Positions 59,894-64,000 of a stretch of 64,000 nt of DNA are shown here, one piece after another. How positions within the stretch are numbered: the stretch's first letter is position 1; each line of letters opens with the position of its first letter. The translations under genes were made by a program, and so were the position numbers. Origin of the DNA: Actinomadura rudentiformis (lineage in GTDB: Bacteria > Actinomycetota > Actinomycetes > Streptosporangiales > Streptosporangiaceae); NCBI RefSeq assembly GCF_008923185.1, contig NZ_WBMT01000025.1:1-64000 (forward strand), read 5' to 3'. The notes beneath the pieces were generated by a model that was given only the letters and a program-made list of their open reading frames with translations, was not told the DNA's origin and did no database searches.

Positions 59894-60904
59894 TCATCGC
59901 GCCGCTGGCAGCCTGAAGCCGGTCAAACGCTTGAAGTTGCCGGCGGCGATGCCGGCACGCTCGTCGTCGGTGAGCGGAAGAGTCTTGAGGACCTGAACCG
60001 ACTTCCACACCTGCGTGAAGCGGGGGTCCACGTCCGCCGGCGCGGGCTTGTGGGCGGGCCGCTCAGGAAGCAAGTCGGAGAAGACGTAGTTAGTGCCGAA
60101 CATCACTCGATCGGTGCCGAGCGCACGCAGATGCTTGACCATGTCCTCCGGCTCGACGCTCCCGTCCCCGACTTCGTGGAGCCGAAGCGAGGTGTCGGTG
60201 TGGACGTTCTCGTAGGCCCGCGTGAGGTCGAGCACCTCCCGGTCGAGCGGTCCGCCGAACTCCTTGTCGTGGCCGAAGTGCGCGAAGACGAGCTTGAGCG
60301 CCGGGAACTTCGCCAGGGCGTCGGCGAAGCCCCCCGGGCGGCAGTTCGGACTGTGCCCTCCGGTCTCCGTGAGCACGGGGACGTCGTGCTCAATGCAGTA
60401 CTCATAGATCGGGAACAGCCTGGGATCCGAGCCGGTCACGCCCATGTCCGAGGGAACGATCTTCACGCCGAGCGTGCCCTTCGCACGCTGGCCCTCGATC
60501 TCGGCGAGGGCGGCCTCGGGGCCCATGACCACCGGGTTCACCCCGGCGAAGTAGCCGACTTCGGGATGTTCTCGCGCGATGGAGGCGGCCCAGTCGTTGT
60601 TGTCGCTGATGCGGCGCAGGATCCGCCGACGCAGATCCGTCTCGCCTGCCGCCCGTTCCTCCGGGTCGTCCGGGAGCGTATAGAGCCCGTGGCGAAGGTA
60701 CCGGCCGCTCCAAGTGAACATCAGCGCGTTCATGGCGCTGATACCGGTCGCCGCCATCAGCTCCTTGAACTCGTCCAGCGTGCCGAGGTTCGGGGCGCCG
60801 GGCTTCACCAGGTGAGGGGTGAGGAAGTAGTCCCGCATCTCCTGGCCGTGTTCCGCGTCACGCTGCAGGTGGCAGTGCATGTCGATGATTTCGAGTTCGC
60901 TCAC
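59894..60904 (-). CDS. amidohydrolase-2 family protein
   Basis: The 336-residue TIM-barrel protein starts MSELEIIDMHCHLQ (H-x-H) and has AGVNPVVMGPEAALAEIEGQ, KIVPSD, a His in LTETGGHSPN, a His in LVFAHFGHDKEF and the final Asp region DRVMFGTNYVFSD. Members are metal-dependent decarboxylases or hydrolases of aromatic or cyclic acids. It is the last gene of a minus-strand operon with SDR and acyl-CoA dehydrogenase genes, which supports a ring- or carboxyl-processing step. Confidence 0.87.
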   Translation of the reverse strand: MSELEIIDMHCHLQRDAEHGQEMRDYFLTPHLVKPGAPNLGTLDEFKELMAATGISAMNALMFTWSGRYLRHGLYTLPDDPEERAAGETDLRRRILRRISDNNDWAASIAREHPEVGYFAGVNPVVMGPEAALAEIEGQRAKGTLGVKIVPSDMGVTGSDPRLFPIYEYCIEHDVPVLTETGGHSPNCRPGGFADALAKFPALKLVFAHFGHDKEFGGPLDREVLDLTRAYENVHTDTSLRLHEVGDGSVEPEDMVKHLRALGTDRVMFGTNYVFSDLLPERPAHKPAPADVDPRFTQVWKSVQVLKTLPLTDDERAGIAAGNFKRLTGFRLPAAR

Positions 60905-60935
60905 GTCGGCGCGCCCTTCTGTATATGGTGCCGCC

Positions 60936-61805
60936 TCAGCGCGTGGCGACGTGGTCCTTGATGGCGTCGGGGACCTTCGATTCTCCGAAGGCCGGCCGCG
61001 CGGTGGTGTGCAGGATTCCGCCGTCGGACACGACGGCGTGACCGGTCATGTAGCTCGACAGGTCGGAGGCCAAGAACAGGGCGACGCCAGCGGTCTCCTC
61101 CGGCTCGCCGAGATGTCCCAGGGGAGTGACGCTCTCCGCGGTGGTGAAGAACTCCCGGACCGCTGGCGGCGAGTCCGGGCTGGTGGCCCTGTGCCTGGTG
61201 CCCGCGGTCCAGTGGGTGCCGGGGACGATGCAGTTCACCCGGATGCCGTAGGGGGCGAGTTCGATGGCGGCCGTCTTGGTGAAGTGCACGACGCCGGCGT
61301 TCGCTGCTCCGTATCCGGCGAGATTCGGGGCCGCGGCCACGCCACTGGAGGACGCGACGTTCACGATCGTGGACGGTCGGCCGCCTCGCACCATGGAGAT
61401 CGCCTCGGCCTGGCAAGACAGGAACGTCGTGTCGAGATTGAGTACCAGCGGCTTGTGCCAGTCACCGATCGACATGTCCAGGAAGGACTTGGTGACGCCG
61501 CCCGTTCCGCCGCACACGTTGACCGCGACGGACAGGTCGCCGAGGGCCGTGACCGTTCCCTCGACCATCTCGGTGTGCGCCGTCGGGACGGTCAGATCCT
61601 TCTCCAGCGCGACGGCCTCGCGGCCCAGCTCGCGGATCTCGGTGGCGGTGCGTTCTGCGGCCTCAGGATCGAGGTCGACCACGGCGACGTCGCAGCCCGC
61701 GGTCGCCAGCCGCAACGCGGTGGCTCGGGCGATACCGTTGCCGCCGCCGGTCACCAGGGCGACACGACCCGCCAGGCCGAGCATCGTTTCAAGCGCGGTG
61801 CTCAC
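60936..61805 (-). CDS. SDR-family protein lacking the catalytic lysine
   Basis: The GTG at 61805 overlaps the upstream stop (GTGA); 289 residues. It has the cofactor loop TGGGNGIARA, a VVDLDPEAAE acidic residue favouring NAD, NVCGGTGG, catalytic Ser in NVASSSGVAA and PYGIRVNCIVPG. The Tyr motif reads Y-G-A-A-N, with Asn (AAC) where nearly all classical SDRs have Lys. Activity may be altered or lost. A C-terminal extension (GILHTTARPAFGESKVPDAI) is also present. Confidence 0.87.
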   Translation of the reverse strand: MSTALETMLGLAGRVALVTGGGNGIARATALRLATAGCDVAVVDLDPEAAERTATEIRELGREAVALEKDLTVPTAHTEMVEGTVTALGDLSVAVNVCGGTGGVTKSFLDMSIGDWHKPLVLNLDTTFLSCQAEAISMVRGGRPSTIVNVASSSGVAAAPNLAGYGAANAGVVHFTKTAAIELAPYGIRVNCIVPGTHWTAGTRHRATSPDSPPAVREFFTTAESVTPLGHLGEPEETAGVALFLASDLSSYMTGHAVVSDGGILHTTARPAFGESKVPDAIKDHVATR

Positions 61806-62716
61806 TCTGGTGCTCCCGTCCGAAAGGCCTCCGGCAGTGGCGGCGGTGGGTTGAACCTGATGTAGTGCGGCAGGAACGCGGCCTCGTCGATGTCGTCCGG
61901 CTGCCACCCCTCGACCAGGTCCCTGCCGTCGAGGGTCCGTACCGGCCGGTTGAACTCCTTGAGCAGCGGGAGGCTGTAGGCGACCCGGCCGGTGACCTTG
62001 GCGGGGTCCTCGGTACAGAGCAGGAGCGCGGCCTCGGCCATCGTCTCCTCAGGCTCCGACGGCCAGCCGGGTACCGCTGCCGAGGCATGAGCGGTCGCCA
62101 CGCCCCGGTTCGGGGCGAGGGTGTTGACGGCGATGTGGTCGTCGTAGAGCTCCATGGCCGCGCCTGTGCTCATCCGGTCGATGAAGGCCTTCGTTCCGCC
62201 GTACAGGACGGACCCGGCGAGCGGGTGCGGCGCGAATGGCGGGCCGACCCGTGGTCCCGCCTGGCGCGAGGACAGGTTGACGATCCAGCCGGCGCCATTC
62301 CTGCGCATTCCGGGGATGACGGCCTTCATCAAGTCCCACGTGTTCCACACGTTGGTCTCGACCGAGTCCTCGAACCACTCACGCCGCATGTCGGGGAAGA
62401 GGGTCTCGTAACGGCGAGCCGCGGCGGCATTGTTGATCAGGATGTCGGCGGTGGCGCCGAACGCGTCCTCGATCTGGGCGACGAGCGCGGGACGGTCGAT
62501 CTCCTTGCGGCCGAGGTCGGCGACGAACGCACGAGCGTCGCCGCCGTCGGCGTTGATCAGCGCGACGGTCTCTTCCAGCGAGCCCTCGTAGGCGCCCTGG
62601 CCCGGACGGAGGGTCCGGGAGACGGCGGCGACGGCGATGCCTTCCGAAGCGAGACGGCGGGCCATGGCGCGGCCGATCCCGCGGCTGGCGCCGGTCACGA
62701 TGGCGAGGTGGGTCAC
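61802..62716 (-). CDS. SDR-family oxidoreductase
   Basis: The GTG at 62716 overlaps the acyl-CoA dehydrogenase stop (GTGA); 304 residues. It has TGASRGIGRAMARRLASEG, NNAAAARRYE, catalytic Ser in NLSSRQAG and Y-G-G-T-K. Length is above average because of an insertion and a C-terminal ~50-residue tail. It resembles multifunctional-enzyme-type hydroxyacyl dehydrogenases of side-chain degradation. The substrate is inferred to be a CoA ester. Confidence 0.88.
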   Translation of the reverse strand: MTHLAIVTGASRGIGRAMARRLASEGIAVAAVSRTLRPGQGAYEGSLEETVALINADGGDARAFVADLGRKEIDRPALVAQIEDAFGATADILINNAAAARRYETLFPDMRREWFEDSVETNVWNTWDLMKAVIPGMRRNGAGWIVNLSSRQAGPRVGPPFAPHPLAGSVLYGGTKAFIDRMSTGAAMELYDDHIAVNTLAPNRGVATAHASAAVPGWPSEPEETMAEAALLLCTEDPAKVTGRVAYSLPLLKEFNRPVRTLDGRDLVEGWQPDDIDEAAFLPHYIRFNPPPPLPEAFRTGAPE

Positions 62717-63825
62717 GCGGACGCTCCGATCGGGGGGACCTGGTCGAGGAGGTCGCCGAGTTCGGCCTCGATCGCGCCCGCAGAGCCGAGCGTGAACGCG
62801 ATCTGACGACCCCAGAGGAAGTAGCGGTGGATCGGATAGTCGACGTCGGCGCCGATACCACCGTGCAGGTGCTGGGTCGCGTGGACCGCCCGAAGCCCTC
62901 CGGACGACGCCCACCATTTCGCGACGAGCGAGGCGGCTCGGGCCTCGTCTTCCTCTCCTCTGTCGGTGTGCCAGGCGGCCTTGTACGTCGCCAGCCGGAT
63001 CCGCTCGGTGTCGAGATGGGCGTCGGCGGCTCTGAGCGCCACCGCCTGGTTGGTGGACAGGGGACGGCCGAACTGCTTGCGCTGGGACGTGTAGGAGGCG
63101 GTGATGGCCACCGCCTCCTGGCACACCCCGGTCGACAACGCGGCCAGCGCGATGCGCGACCGTGTGCGGACACGGTCCACGATCGTCGCGCCCTCGGCCT
63201 CCATGAGATCGTCTGACGACAGGCGCACCCGATCGAAGACGAGGGTGGCGCTGCTCTCGTGGTCGGTGACCGAGATCGGCGTGATCTCGAGGCCGGCACG
63301 GTCGGCCGGCACGATCGCCACGTGGGTTCCGGCCGCGTTCGTCGTGAACGGCACGACGAACGCCGTCGCGACAGGGCCCGCGGTCACGGCGGCGAGTTCA
63401 CCGGACATGACCCAGTCACCGCCGTCCTTCGTGGCCCGCAAAGCGAGCCGCTCGAAGGCTCCGGTGACCACGGTGCCGCCGTCGAGGATGCCGGGCAGCC
63501 ACCGTTGCCGCTGGGACTCGCGGCCGTACTCGGCGATCGGCATGGCGGCACCCGCCACCACGGCCCAGACGGGGACGGGAGCGACCCGCCGGCCCTGCTG
63601 CTCAAGGACGGCGACGAGGCCGAGCATGCCCAGTCCCGCGCCGCCGGCCTTCTCCGGCAACGCGAGCCCGATCAGGCCGGACTCGGCGAGCATGCGCCAA
63701 AGGTCGGCGTCGAATCCGCCGCGGGCCTCCATCTCTCGCACCCGCTTGATGTCGGCCCTGTCTGTGAAGATCTGCTCGGCGAGGCCGCTGACGGCCTTCA
63801 GGTCGCCGCTGAGGGTGAATTCCAT
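62713..63825 (-). CDS. acyl-CoA dehydrogenase, probable partner subunit
   Basis: The 370-residue protein has the acyl-CoA dehydrogenase fold: LAESGLIGLALPEKAGGAGL, SVTDHESSATLVFDRVRLSS, SYTSQRKQFGRPLSTNQAVA and HATQHLHGGIGADVDYPIHR. The loop that usually holds the catalytic Glu is not convincing. The HGGIG...YPIHRYF end is typical of one half of alpha2-beta2 FadE pairs known from cholesterol side-chain catabolism. It lies directly after a second dehydrogenase gene (TGATG), matching that pairing. Confidence 0.85.
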   Translation of the reverse strand: MEFTLSGDLKAVSGLAEQIFTDRADIKRVREMEARGGFDADLWRMLAESGLIGLALPEKAGGAGLGMLGLVAVLEQQGRRVAPVPVWAVVAGAAMPIAEYGRESQRQRWLPGILDGGTVVTGAFERLALRATKDGGDWVMSGELAAVTAGPVATAFVVPFTTNAAGTHVAIVPADRAGLEITPISVTDHESSATLVFDRVRLSSDDLMEAEGATIVDRVRTRSRIALAALSTGVCQEAVAITASYTSQRKQFGRPLSTNQAVALRAADAHLDTERIRLATYKAAWHTDRGEEDEARAASLVAKWWASSGGLRAVHATQHLHGGIGADVDYPIHRYFLWGRQIAFTLGSAGAIEAELGDLLDQVPPIGASA

Positions 63826-64000
63826 CAGTTCCCGCCGTTCTTGGGCTCGGGCTTGCGGCGGGCAGCGATGGCCATGCCGAGGCTCTTCGCCGCGACCAGC
63901 TCCCGCATGACCTCGTTGGTGCCACCGCCGAAGGAGTTGTTCTGCGATCGGCGGGCCATCGCCTCGACACGGCCTTCGATGGCGGCGCCCGGGGAGCCGG
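63825..64000 (-). CDS. acyl-CoA dehydrogenase C-terminus (partial)
   Basis: Only the last ~58 residues are inside the window. They include RRSQNNSFGGGTNEVMRELV, then AAKSLGMAIAARRK, the FAD-contact end of acyl-CoA dehydrogenases (G-G-T-N-E-x-x-R). The stop overlaps the next ATG by one base (TGATG). It is the presumed other subunit of a heteromeric enzyme, and the 5' part lies beyond the edge. Confidence 0.85.
   Translation of the reverse strand, partial: GSPGAAIEGRVEAMARRSQNNSFGGGTNEVMRELVAAKSLGMAIAARRKPEPKNGGN

Overview
The window is high-GC actinomycete DNA. An SsgA/SsgB-type sporulation protein, a polyphosphate glucokinase, a Cvn conservon and the Gly-Cys-Val tRNA cluster point to a sporulating filamentous actinomycete, most plausibly of the Streptosporangiales (inference). 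It is a patchwork of chromosomal core, a gene graveyard and two tRNA-associated integrated elements.

Region 1 (1-4.2 kb) is eroded: a DinB-like gene tail, a frameshifted trypsin-like protease fragment, a probable IS110-type transposase tail and a 5'-truncated acyl-CoA carboxylase beta-subunit gene with two compensating indels. A YjbR-type gene and a 4'-phosphopantetheinyl transferase gene look intact.

Region 2 (4.2-7.3 kb) is a small integrase module: start-less AAA ATPase, Cys-rich protein, excisionase and tyrosine integrase. It stops next to tRNA-Val(GAC), which heads a minus-strand Val-Cys-Gly tRNA cluster.

Region 3 (7.7-24.6 kb) is ordered chromosome. It holds an ArsR regulator, pabB-pabC-like folate genes, and a carbohydrate ABC transporter operon with a PHP-type metallohydrolase and a GH38 alpha-mannosidase, which suggests uptake and trimming of mannose-containing glycans. 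Then come ppgK, an SMR pump gene and an SDR gene facing a TetR gene, sthA, ssgB, a PGPGW-type membrane protein and tRNA-Val(CAC).

Region 4 (24.59-43.34 kb) is an actinomycete integrative and conjugative element (AICE) bounded by a 43-bp direct repeat of the tRNA-Val(CAC) 3' half. It carries an integrase broken by an amber codon and a start-proximal frameshift, a DnaB-N/DUF3987 replication protein, an FtsK/TraB-like translocase, a tightly overlapping operon of small transfer-associated proteins, an excisionase-like gene and a divergent GntR regulator with palindromic operators. Two non-coding sites stand out: a 60-bp dyad between int and rep (candidate origin) and eight GTGACA repeats just downstream of the translocase gene (candidate transfer locus). 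The right arm holds cargo: a PP2C phosphatase, two A/T-richer membrane-protein genes, a broken Nudix gene resembling the pSAM2 immunity factor, and an HTH protein with an unrecognised C-terminal domain facing another membrane gene.

Region 5 (44.1-64 kb) has a complete cvnABCD conservon (minus strand). A plus-strand catabolic run follows: enoyl-CoA hydratase, CaiB/BaiF CoA-transferase, amidohydrolase, branched-chain-type ABC transporter with fused permeases, acyl-CoA synthetase and VOC protein. A convergent minus-strand operon encodes an amidohydrolase, two SDRs (one lacking the catalytic Lys) and two acyl-CoA dehydrogenases. Together these suggest import, CoA activation and beta-oxidation-like breakdown of an unidentified carboxylic acid.
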